A stretch of DNA of 64,000 nucleotides from the NCBI GenBank assembly GCA_959347315.1, contig OY365811.1:32379406-32443405 (forward strand), written 5' to 3'. Both the position numbers and the translations under genes were made by a program. Shown piece by piece: positions 1 to 13,039 of the stretch; within the stretch, counting starts at the first letter, position 1, and the number at the start of each line of letters is the position of its first letter. Under the pieces are notes generated by a model. It searched no databases. It was not told the origin of the DNA and worked only from the letters and a program-made list of their open reading frames with translations. This DNA comes from Bimastos eiseni. Lineage: Eukaryota > Annelida > Clitellata > Crassiclitellata > Lumbricidae.

Positions 1-390
1 GGTTCATCAATAGTCTAAATGCTTTATCTACTCTTTCACCGGTTAAAGAATTGGGTTTAGTGATTTGTCGATCATATTATTTTGACTCTTTGAACAAAAA
101 CATTTTCACAGAGCAATTGCGTTTACACGTTTATAGAACACATCTGCTATATAATATTATCTCCTTCAGGCATGAATAATTAATTCCTCAAACGGGAGGG
201 GTCAACCATACGGAATGACTAGGCTCTGACTCTTGACACTTGACTAACTTAAAGAACACGTAATGTGCTATGATTATGCTGTTGTCGAAATGTCGCTATG
301 AAATCTGTAATAAAGAATTGCGTTTTATCTTTTGTATGAATTTTATTTTGTTTATTCAAATCAATTCACCAGGGAACACAGTTGCCGATT

Positions 391-391
391 T

Positions 392-453
<62 letters not shown>
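391..453. repeat. (AATC)n microsatellite
   Basis: About fifteen near-perfect AATC units with one interruption (AATAAATC). The same motif recurs at 28198-28215 and 51744-51765. AATC tracts often form the 3' tails of LINE/SINE copies, and this one is followed directly by a GCGCC repeat core. Confidence 0.9.
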
Positions 454-454
<1 letters not shown>

Positions 455-504
455 GACAATTAATATAGCGCCCCTTCAATGTATCTACTCAGAGGCGCTC
501 CAAT

Positions 505-570
505 TGGTTTGGTTTGACTTCGAGTTTGGTTTGGTTTGACTTCGAGTTTGGTTTGGTTCGATTGGTTTGA
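505..570. repeat. 22-bp minisatellite, about 3 units
   Basis: Units of GACTTCGAG followed by TTTGGTTTGGTTT recur with a period of 22 bp (GAC at 516 and 538), the last unit diverged. Confidence 0.8.
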
Positions 571-1805
571 GCTCATGCATTGTGACTTTAGGACAAAGGT
601 TTTGAACTTAGAGCCCCTTCCACGGACAGACTAAGACAGCCCCCCTCCCATGTGATTCGGTCCATTATTATAAGTATACAATAATAAAATGCAGTGAAAT
701 AAAAGTGTTTCCCCAGTAGTAATAGCAGTGGTGGTAATGTTTGCGGTGATACTACTAGTGGTAGTAGTGGGAAGTAGTAGTAGTAGCAGTAGTATTGGAA
801 GTATGATTGCTTGTAGTACTAGCAGTAATTGCAGTAAGATTAGTAGTAATAGCAGTAGGATTTACTCGCTGTTTGGTTTTCTTGCTCTGTCTAGTGTTCC
901 CTGTTCCTTGGTCTTCAGGTATCAGTATAATCTTTACTTCTTCTGCCTTCGTAGACGACTGTCCTTAAATTTGTGCCCTGTTGTCTGGTTTGTTCTGTGG
1001 GAGTCAGTCGTGCGGAGACCGTGATGGCACTTGGCCGAGAATTGATGGCTCATGACTCTTCTTCTGTTTCTCTCATCTCTTCTCTGCCTCCCGTTTCTCT
1101 CTGAAGACGACCGTCTGTCGTTCACTGGTCTCCTTTCAAGAAACTGTTCTTATCTACTACTGTTCCCCGTCTGTCTTCCTCCTTCCTCTGTACCCTTCTC
1201 TCTCTTCCCTCCCCTCTCTCTCTCTCTCTCTTCTTCTGCCTCACGCTCTCTCCCTGTCTCTCTCTGGTTTTCAACGTCAGTTCATTTATCTCCATCTGTC
1301 TGTCTTTCCATTCCAAATCCTCTCCGTTCTCCACCTCCATTGAATTCTATCTCTTATCGCTCTCTCACACACAGACAACCTGATCGTCTGATGTAGGCCT
1401 ACACATCAGAAATCAGAAGACAACTCAGTTTCTCCATCTCAGTTGCTCTGGGACCTTACAAGCTGTATTCCAACGATTTTGTTCTATTGTAAAGACCTAC
1501 TTGTAGATGTAAATTTCAATTCTCACGAGTGGCATTTATACTCCGCCAACTGCATAAACTGCACAGAAAGCTGAATAACGCAGATTGTATGGTACCAAAA
1601 CACAGTCTAGGATAATATAGCGCCATTCTACAACAGTCTCTCACTGACAATTCAACTTTACCAACAGCTGAAGCGAATTTTTATTCATTTGTCTTACCAT
1701 TGTGAAACCTCACCAATCTGTAAGACTGAATGATTCAAAAGGCAATGTGACTCTTTAAATGCGCTATATAATTTTATTTTTATTGTTGTAATTGTTGGTG
1801 TTGTA

Positions 1806-2030
1806 ATTTATGTTGATGGTGATTATGAGGAGGAGGAGAAGGAGGAGGAAAGGAAGGAGGTGGTTGATGCTGCTGCTGCTGCTGATGTATGATGATGATG
1901 CTGATGCTGATGATGATGCTGATGATGATGATGTTGATGCTGATGATGATGATGATGATGATGACGATGACGGCGATGGTGATGAGAAGGAGGCGGATGA
2001 TGACGAGGAGGATGATATGACGAGCATGAC
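1806..2030. repeat. GGA/GAT purine-rich compound microsatellite
   Basis: An AGG/GGA tract passes into GCT and then a long GATGAT(GCT) tract. All six frames stay open across parts of it, which explains the Asp-, Ser- and His-rich frames here. Confidence 0.9.
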
Positions 2031-2626
2031 CAGTGATAGATACATGTAGGCCTAATATATCTGACAGACGTGCCGTACATTCATTTATATGACACTTATG
2101 TTTTGGCCACACCGGTCAATGGTCTCTAGTGTTATCTGACATCTACAATAGTCAGCTGCACAGACCAAACACGCCATTAATTGCAGATGAAGACTAAGCA
2201 AGACGTCGTCTGATGGGAGTCTTTTCTGTGTCTCATGAATGAAAAAGGACACAGAAACACACAGGCACAGGCACAGGCACAGGCACGTAGAGAGACGTAC
2301 ACGACAAAGAGCGGACACATATTGGCCAAGAGATATCATGGGCGCACACAGCCACAGAATTAATACACATACCACCGCATATTCATTCATTCATTCATTC
2401 ATTCATTACGAGAATTTGTGTATATACGTGTAGAAACCGTAGGACCACAGCAACCGAAAAAGTGCGTTCACCAAGAACAGTTCTTCATTTAGGAATGATA
2501 ATTATCATCTCATCTCGCTGATTAATGATACATTTTGAGGAATAAGTTCTGATATGAAATATCGTGGTTTGCCACAGCAGGCACAGTTTTATTAAGTGTG
2601 AGCTCCGTTATGCATATGGTACTAGG

Positions 2627-2717
2627 CAGAGGTGTCACAAGGTTTCGAAAAGTGGGGGTGCATAAGTTTTGAAACTGGGGGCCGGTGCCCCTCTGCCCCC
2701 CGCTTGTTACACCTCTG
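2627..2717. mobile_element. 91-bp hAT-type MITE with perfect 8-bp TSD
   Basis: The element starts CAGAGGTGTCACAAG and ends CTTGTTACACCTCTG, so it has terminal inverted repeats. It is flanked on both sides by GTACTAGG (2619-2626 and 2718-2725), a perfect 8-bp target duplication as made by hAT transposases. It has no coding capacity. A relative lies at 8780-8938. Confidence 0.85.
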
Positions 2718-2884
2718 GTACTAGGCCTACATTATGCACACGAGTCTAGCTATTCATTTACGTATGCATGGGCAGGAAACCACACGGTGTCTTCGACATA
2801 TAGGAGAAGCAATTACGCACGCGGCTTTTCCATAATACATTCGGTTGACTTCGAGAGAAGCACCGACGACTGGGGCAGATTCTT

Positions 2885-3275
2885 CTCCTTCTTCCTTTTG
2901 GTCTTCCTCTTCTTCTTTTCATTCTACCTCTCCATCTTTTCTTCTTTAGCTTCTTCGTCTCATTCCCCTCCTCGTCCTCCTCCTTCTTCTTCTTCGACTC
3001 CTTATGCTTTTCATTCTCTTTCTTCTTCTTCCTCTTCTTCGTTTTCTTCTCCTTCTTCTCCCTTCACTTCTCCTTCTCTTTTTCCTTTTATTTTCCTTCT
3101 CAACCTCCCTCTTCCTCTCACTCGTCTTCCTTTGCTTCTCCTTCTTCTATTTCTCCTCCTGCTCTTTCTTCTTCTTCTCCTCCTTCTTTTTTATCTCCTT
3201 CATCTCCTCCCCTCCGTCTTCATCACCTTCTTCTTCTTCGACTTCTTCTTATTCATCATCATCTTCTTCTTCGTT
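2885..3275. repeat. CTT/TCC polypyrimidine tract
   Basis: Almost 400 bp of strand-asymmetric pyrimidine sequence (TTCTTC, CTCCTT). It generates long Leu/Phe/Ser frames (271 residues in one frame) that are not genes. Confidence 0.9.
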
Positions 3276-3486
3276 CATCGACCTAACCGCGTAATAACCG
3301 CAGCACCTGACCCGATCTCCGCAGCAGGACCTCTCCTCCTTCTTCTCTGGCCTCAGTATGCCCCGCATGTCTTTCGCCAGTTTCTATCTGTCTGTACTTC
3401 GTCTGATCTTCTCAATGAAAGACGGCGACGGGCCGTCTATATCTCGCACATATACATACATGCATACATTGACACATACATACTTA

Positions 3487-4421
3487 TATTATATATATAG
3501 ATCAATATATATATACATACACATATAATACATATATATATATATATATAACCCTGGTTACCTTATATATGATATATACGTGACTCTGTGTACATGACGA
3601 ATATAAGGTATAATTGTGTGCCTCGCAGTATTTCCATGCAGCCTGTAATTATGTAAAGGTGTGGGTTGCAGAGGAAATGGTGAAACTCCCCAATTAGCGC
3701 TGGTTCAACCTATATGCACCGAGGTGCTTCTTTTCGAAACATTTGTCTGATCCTCATACGCATCTCATCCGCTGGCTCCCTGCCTCCGACAGCTGCCATT
3801 GATTACACAGTCCCTCAGTCACTCAGCAAATGTCTACAGATCTTCCCGCTATAGTGCCAACCGCATGCCGCACCATGTAGTTAACACAACCATAGGTCTA
3901 TATAAATGTATATGCATGCATATGATTCACATAGTCCTAAGTAATATATATATATATACTCATATATATATGTATATAACTTACGTATAGCGCGTTTTTT
4001 CATAACCTCGTTATAAGAATGCTATAGCAGATGCCATTATCGCAAAGATGTCAAGATCTAGCAGATCTAGAGAGGTGCCTCTTAAGCCAATGTGAAAAAT
4101 TTTCTGATATATATATATATATATATACGAACACATGTATATATGTATGTATTTGCGTCTGTGATATTACCGTCAGTCGTGATAGCAGCTGGCGATTGGT
4201 TGAGCAGCATAATTATATATAGTTGTACTGCATCATATATATATATATATATATATACTTATATATATATGATACATATATATACAATACATATATGTAC
4301 ATGCAATATATATACACATATATATATATAAGAGTCACTTTAATTTGTACAGTCTGCAAGCCGTGATTTTATCTTCGATCTCTTTTGCCGTTTTCTTCAT
4401 GTATATATATATATATATATA
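3487..4421. repeat. Cluster of (TA)n tracts
   Basis: Separate TA/TATACA runs at about 3487-3550, 3940-3980, 4108-4130, 4233-4332 and 4400-4422, split by non-repetitive DNA. No gene is visible between them. Confidence 0.85.
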
Positions 4422-5156
4422 TGTGTGACCATGCAAATCTTTCTTGTCTTAATGAAATCGGTTCTAGATTGAAACTGGGCCTACAGCGCAAAGCACTGTT
4501 TTTCGGTAGTTAAACTATAATATCTTCGTGTTGTCCACCGGCAATCATATGCCGAGCCAAAGAGAAATAAGTCGTCAACACGCAATGTATACTCTGAGTG
4601 CCTCAAGGATCCATAGCTCTTCCTGTTTGGCTCATTTACGTAGTCTGTTGGACAAAGGCAAGCAGGGCGTTGATCGTTGCAAGGATCTATGTAATGCTCC
4701 ATCAGTGTAATGCATGAACCTATTAAAGACATTATACAAGGTAAGAATGAAACTACAGGACCGGGTATACGGTAATGTAAAGTGAGGTACGGTAAGACAA
4801 TACATGTATTGTGCACTTTTTTCTAGCGCATGGGATCTTCAGATGCAATGTAAAACAGCGGAGGGTACGGACCGTAATGTGAGGTAAAGTAAGGTAAGAA
4901 CAGATAATATACGAGCAAATGGAACGATAAGTTAATGTAATGCACCACAAGCTATAGATAGTTCACAACAAAGCAACGAACTTTGATGAAAACTAAAGGA
5001 CTCCTTAGGAATTGTTTACAGGCCAATCACACATTACATTACATCGACCTAAGGAAAATGCGGTGACAGTGCATTTAAATACTAAAATTGTATAGCTATA
5101 TGTTACGTGGCATCAAACATTACTCTAGGCTGCAAATTTCGAGAATGTTATTCTAG

Positions 5157-6350
5157 ATGTTGGATCCGGCGATGAATCTGTCGTACCTAACGATGCCACT
5201 ACGTCTGAATCTGACGAATGCTTCAACGCCGGACGAACGCCCCACCCTTCCGCCACTCCCCGATCTATACTTGATCAATAACCCATCGATCACGATCATT
5301 GATCGATACGTCACTCCCGTCTGGTACGTCATCGGCTTTCCTGGAAACCTCCTCTCCTTCCTAGTCTGGATCCAGCCTAGGATGCGGCCGTCTTCCGGGT
5401 GCTACCTGGCTGCCCTCGCTGCAGCCGACTTCCTCTTCCTCGTACTCCATCTTCTCTTCGAGCTCCAGTCCGCCTGGAATGTAACGTTGCTCAACTTTCC
5501 TGTTCTCTGCGAAGCGTTTCCCGTCTTCTTCCTCGCCTCTCAGCACCTCAGTCCGCTGCTCGTTCTTGGCTTCACCGTCGAGAGGTACATCTCTGTCTGT
5601 CACCCTTTCCAACGCGAACGCCTCTGCAACAGTCGACGGACGATCGTCATCATCGCCGTGCTGAGCCTAGCATCGCTGTCCATCCACCTCGTCCAAGCCT
5701 ACTTCTGGCAGTACGACCCCTTAATGGTCGACTGCAGCGTTCGCGAGGAGGTCATCGCCAACGACATCTGGTCCATCTGGTCCGTTTGGTCATGGGTGAC
5801 TGAGCTGCTCGTCTTCGGCGTCGTTCCACTCACCATCCTCTGCCTCAATGTTCTCGTCATTCACGAAGCGCGAAAGCTCTCGGCCAACGAGGACAAGCTG
5901 CTCTGTCGTCAGGTGCGGCGAAGGAGTGGTTTCCACAAGACGTCCGCTCCGTCGGCAACCACCATAATGCTTCTAGCCGTATCCTTCAACCTCATCGCCA
6001 CGACGCTTCCGGCGACCGTAGCCTACGCCATCTACTACAACTTTCCAGCTGGACGATTGGACATCACCCAGGAGGAGATCTCCAACGACCCCCAGTGGCA
6101 GAGCCATTTCTCCTACTGGAACGTCAGGAAGATTATACAGGAAGTGTGCATGTCGCACTACGCCGGGAACTTCTGCATCTACGTCCTGACGGGAAGAATA
6201 TTCCGGAAGGAACTGGGTCGGCTGATCAAGAAGTGGACGAGGGGTCTTTGTCCGAAAGCGGCCAGGGAGGGCGATCATACGTGGACTGGTGAGTTCAGCT
6301 ACACGAAAGCTGAAGCCAGCTGTAACTATAATGGAATAACCACCGTTTAA
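5157..6350 (+). CDS. Rhodopsin-class (class A) peptide-type GPCR, single coding exon
   Basis: A 397-residue open frame with no intron and GC well above the flanks. Seven hydrophobic segments are visible. Landmarks: N-glycosylation sequons at N7, N18, N21 and N108; TM1 GN at 63-64 (N1.50); TM2 LAAAD with D91 (D2.50); C118 before TM3 and C193 in loop 2 as the usual disulfide pair; ERY at 142-144 ending TM3; VCHPF in loop 2; a TM5 proline (VVPLTI); TM6 FNLIATTLP without the CWxP motif; and TM7 GNFCIYVLTG in place of NPxxY, followed by basic helix 8. These are features of invertebrate peptide receptors (FMRFamide/TRH-receptor-like branches). The ligand cannot be read from sequence. Start: M1 is the first ATG in frame; M6 is an alternative giving nearly the same protein. 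The receptor would act at the plasma membrane through G proteins. An additional 5' noncoding exon is possible. Confidence 0.9.
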   Translation: MLDPAMNLSYLTMPLRLNLTNASTPDERPTLPPLPDLYLINNPSITIIDRYVTPVWYVIGFPGNLLSFLVWIQPRMRPSSGCYLAALAAADFLFLVLHLLFELQSAWNVTLLNFPVLCEAFPVFFLASQHLSPLLVLGFTVERYISVCHPFQRERLCNSRRTIVIIAVLSLASLSIHLVQAYFWQYDPLMVDCSVREEVIANDIWSIWSVWSWVTELLVFGVVPLTILCLNVLVIHEARKLSANEDKLLCRQVRRRSGFHKTSAPSATTIMLLAVSFNLIATTLPATVAYAIYYNFPAGRLDITQEEISNDPQWQSHFSYWNVRKIIQEVCMSHYAGNFCIYVLTGRIFRKELGRLIKKWTRGLCPKAAREGDHTWTGEFSYTKAEASCNYNGITTV

Positions 6351-6893
6351 CCTAGTGACTGACAGAGAAACCGCCAGGGCACTGATGATACCGTTTGACT
6401 ACAATAACGGTTTGACGGTGGTCTGCGCCGGGTTTAGCATGCTTTTACCCGTATTTATTATGGTCTGTCGTCACCTGACAACCGTTTGGTTTGACACATC
6501 GTGTGGTCGTCACTCGATGAAAAGTTCAGAATCATTATCCTTGAACAAGTGGTTGTGAGTCATTAGTGATCACCAACCTATCAGGTCGACGTAGAGGCCA
6601 GCTTATCACGCTCAAGTCATTCGAGTGTTGCGAAGGACAACATAATAGTCTCTAAGGACATTCTAAATGGAATTACGGAATTTTGAATCGCCTCATGCAC
6701 ACAATCAGAGATCGCTTATATGATAAGATCTCGTGTCGTAATCAATCTCTCCAGACCAGTCTTTCAAGTTGTGAGTGAGACGTCCGTCACCCAGAAAACG
6801 TCTTTTACGGGAGCAGACCCAACGGTGAGATCACACGGGTCAGACGCAGTGCACTATTTTCTACACCAATGTCAAGGTTCATCCTGTTCTTCG

Positions 6894-6937
<44 letters not shown>
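6894..6937. repeat. (TA)n microsatellite
   Basis: About 21 uninterrupted AT dinucleotides. Confidence 0.95.
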
Positions 6938-8779
6938 TTTTCGTGCCAAACTTTGAATCTGCGATGCAATTAACTATACAGCACTTGGATATCGGCAGAG
7001 TCCATGTTCAGGCCGAGTGCTCGTTTGGAACGTGTTAGCCGTGGCGCTGACGATATCTGCTCGGAAATCCCTCGGTACTATTCTAGGAAATGTTGGTTGC
7101 CCGTTGCAAAACCTTCAAGGTTTAAGACATCATAATCGAGGCATCAGCATCCGTTTGCATTTGTATTGACAGCGACGTGATTTAAATTGCACTCATAGCC
7201 TATAGAGGCGTTTCATAGCGTTATATCCTCGATTCTCTTCGCAATGTTTATCTTCCGCAATGCTTTCAAGTGAGGTCGTAAAGGTTGGATCCAAAAGCAA
7301 GTCGATTTCATCGAATGCTATGTTGGGTTGTTCCACAGAGACTCTTCTATATAAGAGTTGCTTGAAGAATTTGTACATCGAAATCGACATTGACAATACT
7401 GTGAAAGTCACAAATCTAAAAATAGATTATTGAAACATAAAGATTTACAAGACAATTAGTTAAATTGAAAAAAAATATATAATGAGAAATGACACAAAAG
7501 AGCAAAGCTCTGGGAACGGTGGCAATTGAGATGGAAAATGCCACGAGCGAGTAATGAGATCTTCGAACTTTCCGAGAATTGAAACCGTCATTGACTCCGA
7601 GAAAACTAGAAACGGTTCTTAAAAATGCCGCACGACATCTTAGACATAGGAAAATTATTCTTTTGCCAGCCTCTGAATTCAATGTCCCAATGAGCGGCAG
7701 CAATCTTCGAGGTGGATTAAATGGTGGATTATTGTACCTTACCGGTCCGCATTGATCACTGTGTACCAACATTATAGCGCTGCGTCTAACAAAGACTGAC
7801 TATAGAGTAGGCTACTTGTGTCTTTCTAGTCGGACTATTGCAATTCAATTATTTGTGAATACTCTGTCAATATCTATTATCTGTACATGTACATCTTAAC
7901 TTGTATGTATAATATATATACGTAGGTCTGCACGTGGCTGGCTATTTATATTACGCATTTAATGAACCACTAGATAGGTTGTGTTTCTATCAACAAATTG
8001 ACCAGGTATGGCGGCCTTGGACTTCTCGAAGTACCCTCTGACGACTCCCGAATAGGCGTTACATAAATTATGCATTATATTATTACAGTTATTACATTAC
8101 AAGTAGTGATTGTGTTTCCTACGAGATTTCTATTTAGCAACGCAAGCCATTTAGATTCGTTGGAGCACGGTAAAGTTTGTAGGCGCATCCAGAGCGATGA
8201 CCAATAATAATCAATGCTAAATTCGAACAAATTTGCATAATATATATAAGCTACTAACATATGCCCTATATGCAGATTTGCACATATTGGGTAAATGCAA
8301 TGTCTAAAACCGAATAGCAAATATGTTTTAAATAGTAAATATACGAAAATGAATAACAGGTCAACAATTAAAGTGGCTCATTCATTCAAACTAAATAACA
8401 TTTTGAATGGCTCGCATTGTTATTCCAATTGTTTACAGGTCTGAATTTTAAGAGGCTGAATGTGTCACATTGAGTTGTCTATTTAAACAGTGAAAGAAGG
8501 CAGTCTATTCAAAACTAAAGTCGCAGCTGTCGAAACTGTTAAGGACAGCGACCGATGATATATTTCTGACCAAACATCACAGACACCTGTTGCTGCAACA
8601 ATTGAACCATTAAATACGTGCTTTCTAATAAGCGCGATCTGTAGATCAAACATCGCCGCCGAAGACCTTTTGTGCCTCGCCTAACAAAGATTCTCGAATG
8701 GCAAATCAATTATAAAACGGAAAACAAACGTAGGGAAAAGGAACATTGGACAGTGCTTTGATTCGAACTATACTATGTC

Positions 8780-8938
8780 CAGGGGTGTAACAAGCGGGGG
8801 GCAGAGGGGCACCGACCCCCGCCAGTTTCAAAAGTGAGGAGGGAGAATTCAAAAAGGGGGCAAAAAAATTTTTTTCGCTTCGCACAATATTATTTTAATT
8901 ATGGCCCCCCCACTTTTCAAAACCTTGTTACACCTCTG
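8780..8938. mobile_element. hAT-type MITE, same family as 2627-2717
   Basis: Starts CAGGGGTGTAACAAG and ends CTTGTTACACCTCTG. Flanks are ACTATGTC (8772-8779) and ACCATGTC (8939-8946), an 8-bp duplication with one mismatch. The interior is G-rich then C-rich and has no coding frame. Confidence 0.85.
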
Positions 8939-11548
8939 ACCATGTCTGTCTAAGACCAAGCATATACAACAACAGAGGGAGTATTGAAAGCCAAGGGTTG
9001 GACCATTATGGTAATAGAAACCTTGATTCGAAACGTCATAGCTCCACTACCATCCTACATGGTAAGCGGCGTCAGTCCCAGGACTCAATAACGGAGGAGG
9101 GCGATGCTTGTCACCATCGCTAAGGGGTGGCTTCGTTAAATAGAAGACATACCTCAGTTAGTTGAGGTTCAGTGTACCTCTATGGTATATACAGATACGT
9201 ACAATGTACATGCTTGCTTGTATAAATATAATTTTACATAGATACAAATACACATACATGTATAATAGTAAATTCTTAGCCGTTCTCTCTCTCTCTCTGT
9301 CTATCTATCTATCTTTCCCTCCCACAATCATTCTTTCCCCCATCGGTTCTGTATCCTATTAAGGGAGATCAAAGCTCCACCGCCCAGTATCAGTCAGCGC
9401 CGTCTATCATATCCTTCATATCTCATACACGTTCCAATCAGAACCTTGATGTACGTGTAAATCCAGAGCCATTCTCTTCCACTTGTCTAACCTTGAATCA
9501 TCCCAGTCACCGCCTTCCCACTTCCTTCAGCCTAATCGTAACATTACCATGATCGTGAACAAGCTCCATTTCCTTGAACCCTGCCATCAGCTCTCGAGTG
9601 TTCCTCTGTTGAACTTGTAGATAATACAATACGATGGCCCAAAACCTCTGCATCCGGCGTGCACTGAAACATCGCAATTGACCGTATTTTGATAGTGCTA
9701 GTCCAAGCCTAGAGAAAGGAGGAGGGGGACGCTAATACGCCTGTTTGTTATGATGAATCGCCGTTAAACCGTTACTAGTTTATAATCCTGAGCTCTTAAT
9801 TTTCTTAAACGTTGAAAAATGATTAACATTATTTGTTTGACCTAAGGTAGTGAAGATCCGTTAGGAGTTTTAAGAAAAGCAAACAGAATTAATAGTAAAG
9901 GGAATTTATTAGTTTATTATCAGAGCCCTTTCTTTGGCCACGTGGTACTCTGGTTATTCTTCAGAAAGAAGCGCCATATAAAATCCCCGAATGAATGAAC
10001 GAATGGATCGAATCAAACCATTTTTGTTTTTGAGACATCAATCAATCGAAGTGAAAACTAAACAATTAAAACCGGACATCAGTCTTGCTCAGTGGATCTG
10101 GTGTTTTATTGCGATTTCAATGAATGTGATCGTTGTGTGATGTCCTTTGCAATGTGATAAAAAACAGCTCCATAGAAGTGATTTTAGGTAGGATTAGATA
10201 ATTATAGATGTCATTAGATTGAGTCTTGGAAACTGTTTTCATGTTGTTCAGTCTAGTCATCAGAGTCTTAACATCTGGAGTGCATGTGATGCTCAGAAAT
10301 GGGTAATTCAAAAAGGGACATGTACCGCTAACAATAGATTCCATTCTACACAATAAATAGGTAGATGGCAACATATTATGTGAATTTAGCTAACAACAGT
10401 TTTCTGAGATAAACAACATCAAGCAACAACTTAATTAAATCAACAGCAGTAATTGATTAGTAAATTGTGCTAAAAATTAAGAGCCTAAAATATGAACACA
10501 GAAAGAATGAATAAAGAGGAAAGGAGAAAGAGGAAAAAGAAAGAAGAAGCAAGCAAGAGTTAATAATGGGCAAAATGTATAATGTAACCAACACAGGGTT
10601 GATACTAAAGACTTGGCTTTAACTGTATATCAGCAAGTTTTAGAGCTCTTTTAAATCAACCAATTGTCGGTAACATAGTTATGTCACTGCATGGGAAAAT
10701 TGTTCCACAACAGTGGACCAATGCATTAATCAATAATTGCTTTATTTGTAGGAGTGCCAAGCGACTCCTATAGTTAAGAGAGAATCTTGTGGCGTGACCA
10801 TGTATGTTAGATTCCGTCATAAAATAATTTAAGAAAGTAGAAAAATATTATATATATATATATATTATCAATATCTGTGGATTCAGTCATAATGGAGGCC
10901 TATATATAATCCGGTCATTTTCTATAAACCTTCAAGACGAAAATCCAACAACATCTTATTACATGTATAGTTTGTATATTATAACTTATTATTATGCCAT
11001 TTTCATACTGTGAGGTATTGTATTGTATTTGGATGGGCCTACTTATAAAGCGACTCTAGCAGTAGTAACTTTTCAGAGGCGCTCCCAGCGTGTACTCAAC
11101 GGGAAATCAAGAACGTCTTTTTGTAGTCGACTGAAATTAAATGATTACCAGCCAATACCTCAACCAGAATCTGTGGGTGAAGGTCATTCCACGACGATGA
11201 ATTCACACTTGCAACAGCTCGACGTTGAGTGATGGCCAGTCTTGACCCCAGTGACTGACGAGGTCAAAAAGATCCATAGAGCGAAAGGGATGGCGAGAGA
11301 GAAAGAAAACTATTCAGAAAAGGAATTGCATGTTTGCTTCCGTTTGGCTTATAAATAGCCGACCTCTGAAAAGCCAAAACGAAATTAATATTGGTATATT
11401 AATATAAACCAACAGTAATTATTATTCAACGCTCATTTTGTTTCCCAAACATATCAAACCGTCCATATGTTCATAATTTTACACACGAAATCTGGGACGA
11501 TGATTCAATTTACAATATCTAAGTTGCAAAACAAAAGTCGATGAAGGA

Positions 11549-11580
11549 TTTTTGCGTACGTGATATATGAATGGGCCCGT
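11549..11580. mobile_element. Fragment of a PIF/Harbinger-like MITE end
   Basis: GATTTTTGCGTACGTGATAT and the following ATGAATGGGCCCG closely match the right end of the element at 36433-36898. No left end is seen nearby. Confidence 0.5.
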
Positions 11581-11689
11581 ATTTGGGATCATAGATATAA
11601 AACAATGACATTTGGAGACAAAACGATAAGGAACCAAAACGTTGAAATCTATTTACAAGATTTTTTAAAGCAAGGCAGTCAGTTTAGGT

Positions 11690-12070
11690 TAAAATGGAAG
11701 GTGCTAAAAGCGTTTGTGTTCAGTAACATGAGGTAGGCCTATGGGTGTGAGACCTGAGTGTCGACAAAGGACTCCCAAAGAGGGTGCTCACAAGATACTC
11801 AGATAAGTATGGACTCAGAAGGTCAGTAAATGGTGAACTGTACAGAAGAATTGTCATGACAGATTTAACCTCATGCACAAAGTCCTCCAGACTAAGGTAG
11901 GTTCGTTTGGATATGATTATCTGGAGAAGGAAAGATAATAGAAATCGTCGAACGCAGGTTTTTTCTGAATTAATGGATGGAACAAATAAAAGAGGACGAC
12001 TACATAGGGAATGGACAGACGAGAGCTTAATTAGAATGAAGAAATCTTCAAGAGTTGAGCCATGAGTTCA
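11690..12070 (+). pseudogene. Decayed non-LTR retrotransposon ORF2, 3' end
   Basis: Broken frames read KVFVFSNMRYGCET and later VFSELMDGTNKRGRLHREWT, the pattern found downstream of the reverse transcriptase in many LINE ORF2 proteins (LYGCE..W, then G.+.RGR....W.D). Several frameshifts and stops lie between the two blocks. Clade assignment is not possible by eye. Confidence 0.65.
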
Positions 12071-13039
12071 TGGCTGTTGACTGATTTTCGCAATTAATGG
12101 TTGAAGCGTACTTGATAACGAACAGGTTAACTAAAGTCTAAAAATAATGTTACATTTCACTAAGGCCTGGAATAAAAATACTTTAAGACGACAATGTTAC
12201 TGAAACCATTCGACCCTATTAAGCAACATATCCTTACGATTGGGAAGGCGGAGTGCGCTTGTTATCTATTGACGGAGAGTATGATTACCTCCGCGCCTTG
12301 GTTTCAGATTTAATGACTGCGTGCATAATAAGACAGTGCTCTAATGAACTTCACTTGATATCCAGACTCCACCTATATATAACCACCTGTAATATATATT
12401 AGGTCGTTGGACTCCACCAAATCGCGTAAGCCGTGCGAATTTTTCTTTCCGCGTCTTCACGCAACGGCGAAAAGTGACGTATACGGTGCGAACGGAGTGC
12501 TCGAATCCTGCGTTTATCAAACGAAACGACGCATATTATTTTGTCTCATTTGCGCTGAGAAGAGCGGTTGAGCGCCAGAATCTTGTGAACTGGCCAGCGG
12601 TTAGCTTTGAAGACGCTGGAATTTATTCACGTCCGATGGCTGTGTCCGTGTCGTCTCCATCGTCGTTTTTATGTCATTGCCTATGATCGGACTTAAGCCA
12701 CCGACTTAGTCGCTAATGTCACAACCCTGCTTTATTGCACCTGTGACCGCCATCTCGACCTATTTATATATTGCATCGGGACCTTCAGATGCGTTGAATA
12801 CCTATGTGCAGATACATGTATTCCCACGCAAATGGTTTCTCTCTTGCTTACTCCTTCTTCGGTTCATCCGTCCTTGTACCAATCGTGAGACCTGAGAAAT
12901 GTGATGGTCTCAGAATAGGTCCTACCTAATCAACATTTAAGTAGCACAGCTTGCTAGGTTTGATTGTTATCACAATATTATTTGAAATAGGTCTGATAGG
13001 TCTATTAAATACACAAATTTGACAGCAAACTAGAGATCG

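Larger units (their letters stand above)
1..5156. other. Gene-free stretch rich in simple repeats
   Basis: I see no credible coding exon here. The open frames present are translations of low-complexity DNA (Ser, Asp, Leu/Phe or Tyr/Ile runs). Contents are AATC, GAT, CTT, ATTC and TA microsatellites, a 22-bp minisatellite, one short MITE and scattered pieces with the GCGCYATATAA-like repeat core (near 468, 1616 and 1762) seen elsewhere in the window. Confidence 0.7.

Noticed and set aside
1764..2112. Asp-, Ser-, His- and Ile-rich frames on both strands
   Set aside because: All frames stay open because of a GAT/GGA microsatellite.
2685..3500. 271-residue plus-strand frame
   Set aside because: It runs through a CTT/TCC polypyrimidine tract and gives Leu/Phe/Ser low complexity with no domain.
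6355..6558. 67-residue frame directly after the GPCR stop codon
   Set aside because: No hydrophobic pattern continuing the receptor and no family resemblance; most likely 3' UTR.
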